Source of the DNA: VAZQ01 sp036406655
GTDB lineage: Bacteria; Pseudomonadota; Alphaproteobacteria; Rhizobiales; Xanthobacteraceae
Length of the DNA stretch: 35,891 nucleotides
Direction of reading: 5' to 3'
Assembly: GCA_036406655.1 (NCBI GenBank)
Contig: DASXAP010000184.1
Location: forward strand, 1-35,891
Program-made: the position numbers and the translations under genes
Part shown: positions 7,775 through 16,025 of the stretch, piece by piece
Position numbering within the stretch: position 1 is the first letter of the stretch
Layout: each line of letters opens with the position of its first letter
Notes under the pieces: model-generated
Databases searched by the model: none
Told to the model about the DNA's origin: nothing
The model's input: only the letters and a program-made list of their open reading frames with translations

Positions 7775-8731
7775 ATGCCGCGCCCCGTGATCGCCGTCAC
7801 CGACAGCCCGTTTCCTTCGCTCGACCCGGCCAGGGCCGCGCTTGCGCGGCTCGACCCCGAGCTGCGGATGGCGAAGAGCGCATCGGCCGACGACATCCTG
7901 GCGGTGGCGCGCGACGCCGACGCCGTTCTCGTCACCTATGCCAGGCTTCCGGCCGAGCTGCTGCGGCAGCTCACGCGCTGCCGGGCGATCGGCCGGTTCG
8001 GGCTCGGCGTCGACAATATCGACATCCCCGCCGCCGCCGCGCTCGGCATCACGGTCACCTACGTGCCCGACTACTGCATGCAGGAAGTGTCCGATCACGC
8101 CATGGCCTTGCTGCTCGCGCTCGCGCGCAAGGTGGCGTTCGCCAATGCGCTGGTCCAGTCCGGCCGCTGGGAGGTGCCGCCGCTGGTTCCGATCCATCGA
8201 CTGGCCGGACGAGTGCTCGGCCTTGTCGGCTTCGGCAACATCCCACGTGCGCTCGCGCCGAAGGCGCAGGCGTTCGGCCTGCGCGTGGTCGCGCACGACC
8301 CCTACGCGCCGGCGCAGGCGCTTGCCGTTGCGCAAGTGCAATCCGTGACCTTCGACCAGCTGCTGGCGACATCCGACTTCGTTTCCATCCACGCGCCGCT
8401 CCTGCCGGCGACGCGCGGAATGTTCGACGCCGGGGTCTTTGCCAAAATGAAGCGGGGCGCACTGCTCATCAACACGGCGCGGGGACCACTGGTCGACGAG
8501 GCCGCGCTCGCCGCCGCGCTCGATCGCGGCCAGCTCGGCGGCGCCGGGCTCGACGTCGTGACGACCGAGCCGCTGTCGGCGCAATCGCCGCTGCTCGGCC
8601 GCGACAACGTGGTGCTCACGCCGCACACCGCGTTCTATTCGGTCGAGGCGCTCGAGGAGCTGCAGAAGAAGTGCGCCGGCGACGTGGCGCGGGTGCTCAG
8701 CGGCGAGCCGCCGGTCTATCCGGTCAGATGA
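7775..8731 (+). CDS. D-2-hydroxyacid dehydrogenase, CtBP-like
   Basis: A 318-residue second member of the D-2-hydroxyacid dehydrogenase family, 15 bases after the first. It has RFGLGVDNIDI in the substrate domain, LVGFGNIPRALA as nucleotide loop, HDPY after beta-2 (Asp favours NADH), INTARGPLVDE with the catalytic Arg, VVTTEPL with the Glu and LTPHTAFYS with the His. It differs from its neighbour both in likely cofactor preference and in the CtBP-like GVDNID segment, so this looks like two distinct steps or an NADPH/NADH pair and not a recent duplication. It is the last gene of the operon starting at 4182; a hairpin-forming repeat follows. Confidence 0.9.
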   Translation: MPRPVIAVTDSPFPSLDPARAALARLDPELRMAKSASADDILAVARDADAVLVTYARLPAELLRQLTRCRAIGRFGLGVDNIDIPAAAALGITVTYVPDYCMQEVSDHAMALLLALARKVAFANALVQSGRWEVPPLVPIHRLAGRVLGLVGFGNIPRALAPKAQAFGLRVVAHDPYAPAQALAVAQVQSVTFDQLLATSDFVSIHAPLLPATRGMFDAGVFAKMKRGALLINTARGPLVDEAALAAALDRGQLGGAGLDVVTTEPLSAQSPLLGRDNVVLTPHTAFYSVEALEELQKKCAGDVARVLSGEPPVYPVR

Positions 8732-8747
8732 CAGATGTCGGATGTCA

Positions 8748-8792
8748 GAGGTCAGACCGGCATCTGGCATCTGGCATCTGGCATCTGACCTC
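8748..8792. terminator. Possible bidirectional terminator hairpin with GGCATCT tandem repeat
   Basis: This lies between two convergent genes. GAGGTCAGA (8748-8756) can pair with TCTGACCTC (8784-8792). The loop contains four exact copies of GGCATCT (8759-8786). The right arm overlaps the last codons of the minus-strand ABC ATPase. There is no T-run, so termination is only suggested by position. Confidence 0.4.
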
Positions 8793-9555
8793 ATTCCATT
8801 CCCAGGAGCCGGTAGATGTGGCGCGTATACTCACCGAATTTCTCGCTCGTCTTCATGTCGAGGGTGCGCGGATGCGGCAGCTCGACGAGGAAATTGTCGG
8901 CCATGCGCGCCGGGCCGGCGGTGAGCACGATGACGCGGGTCCCGAGGAACACCGCCTCGGTGATGCCATGGGTGACGAAGAGGATGGTCTTCTGCGCCTC
9001 CTGCCAGATCCGCAGCAGCTCGAGGTTCATCTTCTCGCGCGTGAGCGCATCGAGCGCCCCGAACGGCTCGTCCATCAGGATCAGCCTGGGATCGTGAACG
9101 AGCGCGCGGGCGATGGCGGCGCGCTGCTGCATGCCGCCCGAGAGCTCGTACGGATACTTGTCCTCGCTGCCCTCGAGGCCGACCAGCGTCAGGAGATCGC
9201 GGGCGCGGCTGCGGCTCGCCGCCGCGGGCAGGCCGAGGATTTCCGCGGGCAGCAGCACATTGTCGATGATGCGCCGCCATTTGAGCAGCAGCGGCTGCTG
9301 AAACACCATGCCCACATCGCGCGCGGGATCGAACGGCTGCGTAGGCGAGCCGATCTTCATCTCCCCGCCGTCGGGCGGGTGCAGGCCGGCGAGCAGCTTG
9401 AGCAGGGTGGTCTTGCCGCAGCCCGAGGGGCCGACCAGTGAAACCAGCTCGCCCGCCTCGACGTCGAAGCTCGCCTCCGAGATCGCGAGCAGCTCGGTCC
9501 CGCGCGTGCGGTAGACCTTGCGGACCGCGGCGAGGTGGATGAACGGCTCGCTCAT
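8791..9555 (-). CDS. ABC transporter ATP-binding protein (SsuB/TauB/NrtD type)
   Basis: A 254-residue cytoplasmic ATPase of the nitrate/sulfonate/taurine importer family. Walker A is GPSGCGKT at 42-49, the Q-loop VFQQP lies near 84-88, the signature LSGGMQQR is at 138-145, Walker B LILMDEP at 158-164 with D-loop GALD, and the switch His is in FVTHGITEAV. The gene starts 16 bases after the stop of the permease gene in the same minus-strand operon. No binding-protein gene lies beside the pair, so it may use one of the two NMT1-type binding proteins encoded at 12301 or 16311, or one outside the window. The substrate cannot be read from the sequence. Confidence 0.93.
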   Translation of the reverse strand: MSEPFIHLAAVRKVYRTRGTELLAISEASFDVEAGELVSLVGPSGCGKTTLLKLLAGLHPPDGGEMKIGSPTQPFDPARDVGMVFQQPLLLKWRRIIDNVLLPAEILGLPAAASRSRARDLLTLVGLEGSEDKYPYELSGGMQQRAAIARALVHDPRLILMDEPFGALDALTREKMNLELLRIWQEAQKTILFVTHGITEAVFLGTRVIVLTAGPARMADNFLVELPHPRTLDMKTSEKFGEYTRHIYRLLGME

Positions 9556-9571
9556 GTGCGGGAATGCCCGT

Positions 9572-10339
9572 CTACTGCAGGCGGGCGTCGCGCACCACGA
9601 GCACGCGCTCGAGCGCCAGCACGAGCCCGTAGAGCACGACCCCGATCAGCGTGATCAGGATCACCGCCATGAACATCGCGGCGGTGTCGAGGGTGACCTG
9701 CACCTGCAGCATGAGATAGCCGAGCCCGCGGTCGGAGCCGAGGAACTCGCCGACGATGGCGCCGGCGACCGCCAGGATCGCCGCGACCTTCATCCCGGAG
9801 AAGATGTAGGGCAAGGCGCCGGGAAGCTGAATCTTGGTGAAGACCTGCCAGCGCGAGCCCTTGAGCGTGCGCACGAGATCGAGCAGATCGGGCTCCACCT
9901 CGCGCAGGCCGCGGGCGGTGGTGAGGACCACCGGAAAGAAGCAGATCGCAAACGCCATCAGCGCGTTCGGCCCGATGCCGTACTTGAACCAGACGATGAT
10001 CAGCGGACCGAGCGCGACCTTGGGGATCATGTTCAGGCTGACCAGGAGCGGCATCACCGCCATCTCCAGCCAGCGGAACCAGGAGAACAGCAGCGCGGCG
10101 CCGATGCCGAGCACCACCGCCAGGATGAAGCCGCCGAAAATCTCGACGCTCGTCACCGCGATGTTCTCGAGCCAGCGATAGTTGGGCACGAGCAGCGCTT
10201 CAAGGGTCGCGTGCGGCGAGGGCATGACGAACTTGGGCACCTCGCCGAGCTTCACGAACAGATACCAGGCGACGAGCAGCGCCAGGTGGCTGAGCACCGC
10301 GAGCGCATAGCGCTGGAGCGCGAATGGACTTCCTGCCAA
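9572..10339 (-). CDS. ABC transporter permease (SsuC/TauC type)
   Basis: A 255-residue inner-membrane permease with about six hydrophobic segments. The family coupling loop is clear: VRTLKGSRWQVFTKIQLPGALPYIFSG is the EAA-type motif contacting the ATPase, and GAIVGEFLGSDRGLGYL is the conserved C-terminal stretch of this family. The apparent start is TTG at 10339, preceded by GGGAGC as a modest ribosome-binding site. It is co-directional with the downstream ATPase and lies 127 bases downstream of the GntR gene, from which it is separated by a hairpin (10402-10439). Confidence 0.92.
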   Translation of the reverse strand: MAGSPFALQRYALAVLSHLALLVAWYLFVKLGEVPKFVMPSPHATLEALLVPNYRWLENIAVTSVEIFGGFILAVVLGIGAALLFSWFRWLEMAVMPLLVSLNMIPKVALGPLIIVWFKYGIGPNALMAFAICFFPVVLTTARGLREVEPDLLDLVRTLKGSRWQVFTKIQLPGALPYIFSGMKVAAILAVAGAIVGEFLGSDRGLGYLMLQVQVTLDTAAMFMAVILITLIGVVLYGLVLALERVLVVRDARLQ

Positions 10340-10401
10340 GGCCTGCTCCCTCGTGTGTCATAACGCGCCGCCGCGTCCGACGGGATCGTAAGGCGCCCAG
10401 C

Positions 10402-10439
10402 CATCGCTGGAAAGCCGACGCGGCGATGGCTTCCAGCGA
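10402..10439 (-). terminator. Stem-loop downstream of the gntR gene
   Basis: ATCGCTGGAAAGCC (10402-10415) pairs with GGCTTCCAGCGAT (10427-10439) with one bulged A, giving a 13-bp stem and an 11-base loop. It lies just after the GntR stop (10467) and before the permease start (10339). There is no T-tract, so it may terminate, attenuate or protect mRNA. Confidence 0.4.
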
Positions 10440-10466
10440 TGCTCCTGCGGCGCGCACGAGGGCTGG

Positions 10467-11138
10467 TCAGCGGGACAAGCCCTGAAAATACTGAATGACA
10501 TTCAGGGCGGTTTGCGCAGCATGGCGGCGCATCGATTCTGCCGCCCTGTCTCCATCTTGCGCGAGGATGGCGGTGGCGATCTCCTCGTGCTCGGAACAGG
10601 AGGTTTGGACCCGGTCGCCGGAGTAGAAGACGCGCGACCGGAACGGGGCGAGCCGTTGGCGCAGGTCGAGCGCAATGATCTTCATCGTCGTGTTCCGCGC
10701 GCCTTCGTATATCGCGGCATGAAATTCCTCGTTCACGCGCGCGTACTCGACGGCGTCACGCTTGTTGGCGAATTTTCGTCCCTGCTCGTGGATGTGACCG
10801 ATGCGGACGCGGTCGGTCGCCCCGGCACGCAGCGCGCAGAGCCGCGCGCAGAGCGCCTCGATCTCGGCCGCCGCCTCGAACATGTCATCGAGCTCGCCAG
10901 CACCGATGCGGATCACCGAGAAGCCGCGATGCGGCAGGTACCTGACCAGACGCGTCACGGCCAATTCACGCAGCGCATCTCGAATCGGCGTTCGCGAGAC
11001 TTCGAAGCGCTTGGCCAGCGTAGCCTCGTCGAGCTTCTGGCCGGGCGGCAGGCGACCACGGATGATGTCATCGGTTAGCGAGCGGGCGATCGCCTGCGAA
11101 AGCGTGGTGGCGGATATTTCAGCGCGCGGGGCATCCAT
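10467..11138 (-). CDS. GntR family transcriptional regulator (FCD/FadR subfamily)
   Basis: A 223-residue regulator from ATG 11138 (MDAPRAEISA). The longer in-frame extension to 11291 adds 51 residues of non-family sequence and would run across the divergent promoter region, so it was rejected. The N-terminal winged helix has ITDDI-type GntR sequence with LPPGQKLDEATLAKRF and VSRTPIRDALRELA. The C-terminal FCD ligand domain carries EEFHAAIYEGARN and SCSEHEEIATAI, with Asp/His residues that bind a metal and carboxylate effector in this subfamily. It is divergent from the FAH-led operon, the usual arrangement for a repressor released by a pathway organic acid. Probable operator repeats lie at 11282-11312. 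Confidence 0.9.
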   Translation of the reverse strand: MDAPRAEISATTLSQAIARSLTDDIIRGRLPPGQKLDEATLAKRFEVSRTPIRDALRELAVTRLVRYLPHRGFSVIRIGAGELDDMFEAAAEIEALCARLCALRAGATDRVRIGHIHEQGRKFANKRDAVEYARVNEEFHAAIYEGARNTTMKIIALDLRQRLAPFRSRVFYSGDRVQTSCSEHEEIATAILAQDGDRAAESMRRHAAQTALNVIQYFQGLSR

Positions 11139-11281
11139 CGTGATCGGCTCCACCAGCCACGCGGGCGCGATCCGGATCGGCACGCGGAAGCGCGTTGCCA
11201 TCCATTCCGCCGGCGCAGGGCCCGAGCGCTGCCGCGGAGCCCGGATCCGGGGATTGACTCGGCATTCCGGTTGCGCGACAT

Positions 11282-11312
11282 TTGCATACAATATTGGAAA
11301 TTAGAATACAAA
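11282..11312. promoter_or_regulatory. AT-rich operator/promoter candidate between gntR and the FAH operon
   Basis: An AT-rich island in otherwise GC-rich DNA. It contains TTGCATACAA (11282-11291, imperfect palindrome), the palindrome CAATATTG (11289-11296), and a second ATACAA (11306-11311). TACAAT at 11287-11292 is a good -10 candidate for the plus-strand operon starting at 11323, so a regulator bound here would overlap the promoter. ATACAA/TTGTAT half-sites are typical of FCD-type GntR operators (from memory). Confidence 0.45.
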
Positions 11313-11322
11313 TGGGTGTTCC

Positions 11323-12264
11323 GTGAGCCATGCCTCCGCCTTGGCCTCGTACCGGGGCGCGGACGATCAACCGCGGAAATTGGCCTTTGTCTTCGATCAC
11401 CAGCTCTACGACCTCGCCGCGGCGCAAAACGCCGGGGTGCACCTGAGCGCTGCCTGCGTCGACGGGTTGCGGTCGCTGCTGCAGAGCTGGGAGCAGAATG
11501 CGCAAGTTCTCAGGGAGGCCTTCGCACAGGCGGAGGCGCTCGCCCGCAAGGACATCCTCAGGCCTCTCGGCAAGGAGGCGAGCAAGGTTGTCGCGCCGTT
11601 CCGGCCGGAGCGCATTTTCTGCGCGGCGTCGAACTATATCGAGCACGCAAGCGAGATGGGCACGGTGCTCGCCGCCAAGGCGGTCAGCAAGCCCTACATG
11701 TTTCTCAAGCTGCGCAACACGGTGATCGGTCCGGGCGACGCGATCCGCCTGCCGCCCGAGACATCCCAGCTCGATTGGGAGATCGAGCTGGCTGCGATCA
11801 TCGGCAAAGGCGGACGGCGCATCCGCGTCGAGCAGGCACTCCAGCACGTCGCCGGCTATTCGATCGTGAACGACATTTCCGCACGCGATCTCAACGTGCG
11901 CAACGACTATCCCTTCAAGTTCGACTGGTTCCAAGGCAAGTGCCACGACACCTTCGCGCCGTTCGGTCCCTGGCTCGTTCCGGCATGGTCGATCCCCGAC
12001 CCGCAAGCCGTGCAGATGCGCCTGACGGTCAACGGCGAGGAAATGCAGAAGGACAGCACCCGCAACATGATCTGGACGCTGCGGGAGCAGATTGCCTATC
12101 TCTCGACCATCGTGACGCTCGAGCCGGGCGACGTGATCGCCACCGGCACCCCGACCGGGGTCGGAATGGGGCGCGGCACCTACCTGAAGCCGGGCGATGA
12201 GGTCAGCGCCTCCATCGAAGGCATCGGAACCCTGACGAACGTCGTGGTGGCGGAAAATTCCTGA
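11323..12264 (+). CDS. Fumarylacetoacetate hydrolase (FAH) family protein
   Basis: A 313-residue protein starting at GTG 11323; the ATG at 11312 runs into a stop after four codons. It has an N-terminal ~90-residue domain and a C-terminal FAH domain from APFRPERIFC. Mg-binding residues fit the family: Glu153 and Glu155 in WEIELA and Asp184 in NDISARD, with His108 in NYIEHASE as a possible active-site residue. The end carries VIATGTPTGVGMGRG and LKPGDEV, both typical. FAH-family enzymes in aromatic meta-cleavage pathways act as 2-hydroxypentadienoate hydratases, decarboxylases or acylpyruvate hydrolases. It heads an operon with an ABC importer and an extradiol dioxygenase, supporting a role in handling ring-cleavage products. 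Confidence 0.9.
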   Translation: MSHASALASYRGADDQPRKLAFVFDHQLYDLAAAQNAGVHLSAACVDGLRSLLQSWEQNAQVLREAFAQAEALARKDILRPLGKEASKVVAPFRPERIFCAASNYIEHASEMGTVLAAKAVSKPYMFLKLRNTVIGPGDAIRLPPETSQLDWEIELAAIIGKGGRRIRVEQALQHVAGYSIVNDISARDLNVRNDYPFKFDWFQGKCHDTFAPFGPWLVPAWSIPDPQAVQMRLTVNGEEMQKDSTRNMIWTLREQIAYLSTIVTLEPGDVIATGTPTGVGMGRGTYLKPGDEVSASIEGIGTLTNVVVAENS

Positions 12265-12300
12265 GCGCCGCTGCGCTCGCTGTCAAACCAGGAGCAGCCA

Positions 12301-13299
12301 ATGACCGCGCTTAGCAAATTGATCGGTCGAATGTCCGTCGTCGCGGCGACGATGGCGATGAGCGGGGCAGCCGGCGCGCAGGAGAAGCTGACCTTCAACA
12401 TGTCCTGGCTGCCGCAGGGCAGCGCGGTCGGCGTTGCCGTCGGCGTCGATCAGGGCTGGTTCAAGCAGGCGGGGCTCGATGTCTCCCTGATCCGCGGGTA
12501 CGGCGGAAGCCGAACCGCGAACGAGCTCGACCAGGGTCAATTCGAGGTGGGTTATGTCGATCCGATCAGCCTCGTGCTCAACCGTGCCAACGGCGGCCGC
12601 ATTCGCCTGATTGGCGCGATCAACACGCAGTGGCCGGCCGGCATCTGCTATGCGACGAAGAAGCATCAAGTGCGGTCGCTCGATGATCTGCGCGGGCTGC
12701 AGATGGGCGGCGGCTCGGCGTCGCCGGTTCAAAACGTGGTCCCGGCATGGCTGGAGCTCAACGGCAAGCCGCGGGACTTCATCCGCATGCTCCGGCTGGA
12801 TCCGGCGGTGATCCAGATTTCCCTGGTCGAAGGGAAAATCGATCTTGCCGAATGCTGGCGGGCCAGCGACCGACCGGTGCTCAAGAAACAGGCGAAGGCA
12901 GCCGGCATCGATGTCGCCTGGATCGAATACAGCGATTACAAGCTCGACGCCTATGGCAGCGGGTTTGCGGTCCGTGACGAGCTGATCGAGAAGAAGCCTG
13001 AGGCGCTGCGTCAGTTCCTGCGTGCATCATATCGCGGCTACGAGCTTGCCCGCACCAATCCCGGCCAGGCCGCCGACATCATGGTGAAGATGTTTCCGAC
13101 GCTCGATCGCTCAGTGGTGCTCGATCAAATCGGGGACATCGACGAGCTCGTCGTCGACAAGGCCGCGCCCGACAAGAGACTCGGCTACCTGCGCGACGAT
13201 CGAATAGCGAGCACTCTCTCGTTCATCGAGAACGCCTTCGATCTCAAGGGCAAGGTCAAGCCGGGCGACGTCTACACCAACGCGCTTCTCCCCAACTAG
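12301..13299 (+). CDS. NMT1/SsuA-type ABC transporter substrate-binding protein
   Basis: A 332-residue periplasmic binding protein. An N-terminal signal peptide (positive start, hydrophobic run, likely cleavage after SGAAGA near residue 25) is followed by KLTFNMSWLPQG. The family motif VGVDQGWFKQAGLDV and RSLDDLRGLQMGGG are clear. The ATG follows an AGGAG site. It binds a small organic ligand for the permease and ATPase encoded next to it (13333 and 14201). The operon also encodes a FAH-type and an extradiol enzyme, so an aromatic or related acid is a reasonable guess for the ligand; the sequence does not show it. Confidence 0.9.
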   Translation: MTALSKLIGRMSVVAATMAMSGAAGAQEKLTFNMSWLPQGSAVGVAVGVDQGWFKQAGLDVSLIRGYGGSRTANELDQGQFEVGYVDPISLVLNRANGGRIRLIGAINTQWPAGICYATKKHQVRSLDDLRGLQMGGGSASPVQNVVPAWLELNGKPRDFIRMLRLDPAVIQISLVEGKIDLAECWRASDRPVLKKQAKAAGIDVAWIEYSDYKLDAYGSGFAVRDELIEKKPEALRQFLRASYRGYELARTNPGQAADIMVKMFPTLDRSVVLDQIGDIDELVVDKAAPDKRLGYLRDDRIASTLSFIENAFDLKGKVKPGDVYTNALLPN

Positions 13300-13332
13300 C
13301 GTCGATCGCCGTCCGAAGAAGAACAGGCGAGG

Positions 13333-14079
13333 ATGAACCCGCTTCGGGCTGTGGTCGAGCGTATCGTTCTATTCGCCACGCTGGCAGCGGTATGGGAGCT
13401 GGGAGTGTGGGCGTTTCACGTCAAGCCGTATCTGCTTCCGCGCCTGTCGATCGTCATGGAGAGCTTCTGGACCAACCGCGAGTATTTGCTCCTTCAGTCG
13501 CTGGTGACGGCCGAGGAAATCGTGCTCGGCTATCTGGCGGCGGTGCTCGGGGGCATTGCGATTTCGCTCACGATCTTCGCCTGGCCATTCGCCCAGCGTG
13601 CGCTCTATCCGCTGATCGTCCTGTTCCAGGGCTTGCCGAAAATCGCGCTCGCGCCGCTGATGATCGTGTGGACAGGCTATGGCACGTCATCCAAGGTCCT
13701 GATGGCGTTCCTGTTCGCGTTCTTTCCGGTCGTCATCTCGACGCTCGGCGGCCTGTCCGGAACGCCGACGAACCTGGTGGAGCATTTTCGTGCCATTCGC
13801 GCCGGGCCCTGGACGACGTTCCGGCGGCTGCAGATGCCGGCGGCCCTCCCCGCAATCACGGACGGGTGCAAGACGGCGATGCCGCTGGCGGTCATCGGCG
13901 CGATCGTCGGCGAATTCGTCGGCTCGGAGCGGGGCCTCGGCTATCTCATTCTCGAAGCGACGGCGCAGGCCCGCACCGATCTGCTGTTCGCGGCGCTGGT
14001 CGCCGTATCGATTCTCGCCGGCCTGCTCTACTGGCTGGTCGAGATTCTCGCCAACCGCGTCTGGTGGCGGGCATTGTAG
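13333..14079 (+). CDS. ABC transporter permease
   Basis: A 248-residue inner-membrane protein of the SsuC/TauC permease family with about six membrane segments. The EAA-type coupling loop is FRAIRAGPWTTFRRLQMPAALPAI, and GAIVGEFVGSERGLGYLI is the conserved final loop. It lies 33 bases after its binding protein. It is clearly related to, but not a copy of, the minus-strand permease at 9572. A gene stub lies between it and the ATPase. Confidence 0.92.
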   Translation: MNPLRAVVERIVLFATLAAVWELGVWAFHVKPYLLPRLSIVMESFWTNREYLLLQSLVTAEEIVLGYLAAVLGGIAISLTIFAWPFAQRALYPLIVLFQGLPKIALAPLMIVWTGYGTSSKVLMAFLFAFFPVVISTLGGLSGTPTNLVEHFRAIRAGPWTTFRRLQMPAALPAITDGCKTAMPLAVIGAIVGEFVGSERGLGYLILEATAQARTDLLFAALVAVSILAGLLYWLVEILANRVWWRAL

Positions 14080-14105
14080 GCAAGCACGGACGAGGGGAAC
14101 CTCCG

Positions 14106-14204
14106 ATGGCAAAGCTCCGACACCTCGCCATGTCGGTACCGGACCCGGCGGCAGCGGCGAAGTTCTGTTGCGAGGCATTCGGCTGGATCGGGGCGAATAA
14201 GTGA
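14106..14204 (+). pseudogene. Truncated VOC/glyoxalase-family gene stub
   Basis: A 32-codon frame, ATG to TGA, reading MAKLRHLAMSVPDPAAAAKF then CCEAFGW. This is the classic N-terminal strand and helix of a VOC (glyoxalase/dioxygenase) protein, including the putative metal His in LRHLA. A whole VOC domain needs about 120 residues, so this is a stub that ends just after the first helix. Its stop overlaps the GTG start of the ABC ATPase. It probably marks a deletion or fusion junction in the operon; it could still be translated and couple translation of the ATPase. Confidence 0.65.
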
Positions 14205-15019
14205 CGGCTGTCGTTGCACGGCTGCCCATGTCCGCCGAAGCCGAGCCCGCGTCCGATACCGAAGTTGCCGTCCGCGTCTCCGGCCTGTCCAAGACGTTCG
14301 GCGGGGCGGGCGGCGTGCGGGCGCTCGAGGGCGTCACCTTCGACGTGGTCCGGGGCGAGCTCGTCGCCCTGCTCGGCCCCAGCGGCTGCGGCAAGAGCAC
14401 CCTGCTGCGGATCGTGGCCGGGCTCCTCCCGAGCGACCCCGGTGGCCTGATCGAGGTGCTGGGCCGACCGCAAACCGAGCCGCGGCCCGATGTGAGCGTA
14501 GTTTTCCAGACCGACAACCTGCTTCCCTGGCTCACGGTCGAGGGCAACATTGGTCTCGCCGCCGAGATTCAGAGGGTCGGCGCGGCGGAGATCCGGCAAC
14601 GGGTCGATGCGATTCTGCCTACTCTCGGGCTGGCGGGGTTTCGCCGGAGCTATCCGTATCAGCTCTCCGGCGGGATGCGCCAGCGCGCCGCCCTCGGGCA
14701 GGCGCTGATCCTGCGGCCGCAGGTGCTGCTGCTCGACGAGCCGTTCGGTGCGCTGGACGCCCTGACGCGCGACCAGCTCAATGTCGAGCTGCTGCGGATC
14801 TGGCAGGAGATCCAGAAGACCGTGCTCCTGGTCACTCACAGCATTCCGGAAGCCGTTTTCCTCGGCGACCGCGTGCTGGTGATGTCCGGTCGGCCGGGGC
14901 GGGTGATGAAGGACATTCGCATCGAGCTGCCACGACCGCGCGATCCGCGAACCACGAAGGCCCTGCCGGAATTCGCCCGCTACATCCTCCATCTCAATCA
15001 GCTCATAGGCGTGGCCTGA
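14201..15019 (+). CDS. ABC transporter ATP-binding protein
   Basis: A 272-residue ATPase of the SsuB/TauB/NrtD family. The start may be GTG 14201, overlapping the VOC stub stop, or ATG 14228 (MSAEAEPAS). Walker A GPSGCGKS is at 59-66, Q-loop VFQTDN near 101-106, signature LSGGMRQR at 155-162, Walker B LLLDEP at 176-181, and the switch His in LVTHSIPEAV. With the proteins encoded at 12301 and 13333 it makes a complete three-part importer. Confidence 0.93.
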   Translation: MTAVVARLPMSAEAEPASDTEVAVRVSGLSKTFGGAGGVRALEGVTFDVVRGELVALLGPSGCGKSTLLRIVAGLLPSDPGGLIEVLGRPQTEPRPDVSVVFQTDNLLPWLTVEGNIGLAAEIQRVGAAEIRQRVDAILPTLGLAGFRRSYPYQLSGGMRQRAALGQALILRPQVLLLDEPFGALDALTRDQLNVELLRIWQEIQKTVLLVTHSIPEAVFLGDRVLVMSGRPGRVMKDIRIELPRPRDPRTTKALPEFARYILHLNQLIGVA

Positions 15020-15102
15020 GAGCCCCGCGCGCCGTGACCACGCAAACAGCGGTCAGGACCAATTTCATCTGTGGCACGCCATATCGAAGAATCGAGCACG
15101 CA

Positions 15103-15981
15103 ATGATCAAGGTGAGACGAATCGCACACGGCACGTTCGAGACGCCCGATCTCGAAAAGGCGGTCGAGTACTACACGCAGGTGAACGGCCTGGCGCTGGC
15201 CGCACGCGAAAGCGGCCGCGTGCACCTGGCGACCAAGACGGGACAGCTCGCGATCAGGCTCGAGCAGGGACCGCACGCCCGCTGCGCCCGGCTCGCGTTC
15301 GAGCTCGCCCCCGACGCCGATTTCGCGGCGATACGCCGGCAGTTGTCCGACGAGGCTACCCAGTGCGAGGAGCGCCGCGACCCGGTGCCCGGCATTCCGA
15401 GGATGCTATCGTTCAAGGACCCCAACGGAACCGGTATCGAGCTCTTCTCCGAATGGGCGTACGTGGCGGCACCGCGCGAGGTCGTCGGCGTCGGCCCTTT
15501 CAAGCTCGGGCATGTCGCTTTCTTCACGCCCGATCCGAGCGCCATTGCCGAATTCTATCGGCGCCTCCTCGGCTTCAAGGTCTCCGACTGGATCGACGAC
15601 TTCTTCGTCTTCATGCGCTGCAATCCGGATCACCACTCCGTGAACTTTCTCCGTGGCGATGTCGTGCGCATGCATCATATTGCCTTCGAGCTGAAGGATA
15701 CGGCGCACATCATGAATTCGTGCGACATCCTGGCGCAACGAAGAATCCCTCTCGTCTGGGGTCCGCTGCGGTTCGGGCCGGGTCACAACGTGGCCGCCTT
15801 TCATCACGACCACGACGGCCATGTCGTCGAGTTCTACACCGACCTCGACCAGATGAAGGACGAGGCGCTCGGCTACTTCGACCCGCGTCCCTGGCATCGC
15901 GACAAGCCGCAGCGGCCGAAGGTCTGGAAGGGAGACGATGCGATGATCTGGGGTCCGCCGCCGCCGCCGGGATTCCTGTAA
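15103..15981 (+). CDS. Type I (VOC) extradiol ring-cleavage dioxygenase, catechol 2,3-dioxygenase-like
   Basis: A 292-residue protein from ATG 15103. A GTG at 15034 would add 23 residues without family similarity. Two tandem VOC modules are present: residues ~4-120 (RRIAHGTFETPDLEKAVEYY) and ~132-275. The second module holds the likely Fe(II) triad: His137 in LGHVAFFTPD, a histidine of RMHHIAFEL (191-192) and Glu243 in HVVEFYTD, with HHDHDGH at 234-240 near the site. Such enzymes open catechol-type rings next to the diol with O2 in the cytoplasm. It is the last gene of the operon led by the FAH protein, which fits a meta-cleavage role. The actual catechol is unknown. Confidence 0.85.
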   Translation: MIKVRRIAHGTFETPDLEKAVEYYTQVNGLALAARESGRVHLATKTGQLAIRLEQGPHARCARLAFELAPDADFAAIRRQLSDEATQCEERRDPVPGIPRMLSFKDPNGTGIELFSEWAYVAAPREVVGVGPFKLGHVAFFTPDPSAIAEFYRRLLGFKVSDWIDDFFVFMRCNPDHHSVNFLRGDVVRMHHIAFELKDTAHIMNSCDILAQRRIPLVWGPLRFGPGHNVAAFHHDHDGHVVEFYTDLDQMKDEALGYFDPRPWHRDKPQRPKVWKGDDAMIWGPPPPPGFL

Positions 15982-16025
15982 CGCGCGCGCCGACCCCGCA
16001 CCAGTCGCCGGCACGAATCGACCAG

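Noticed and set aside
11139..11291. Longer start for the GntR regulator at 11291
   Set aside because: The extra 51 residues do not match the family and would cross the divergent promoter and operator region.
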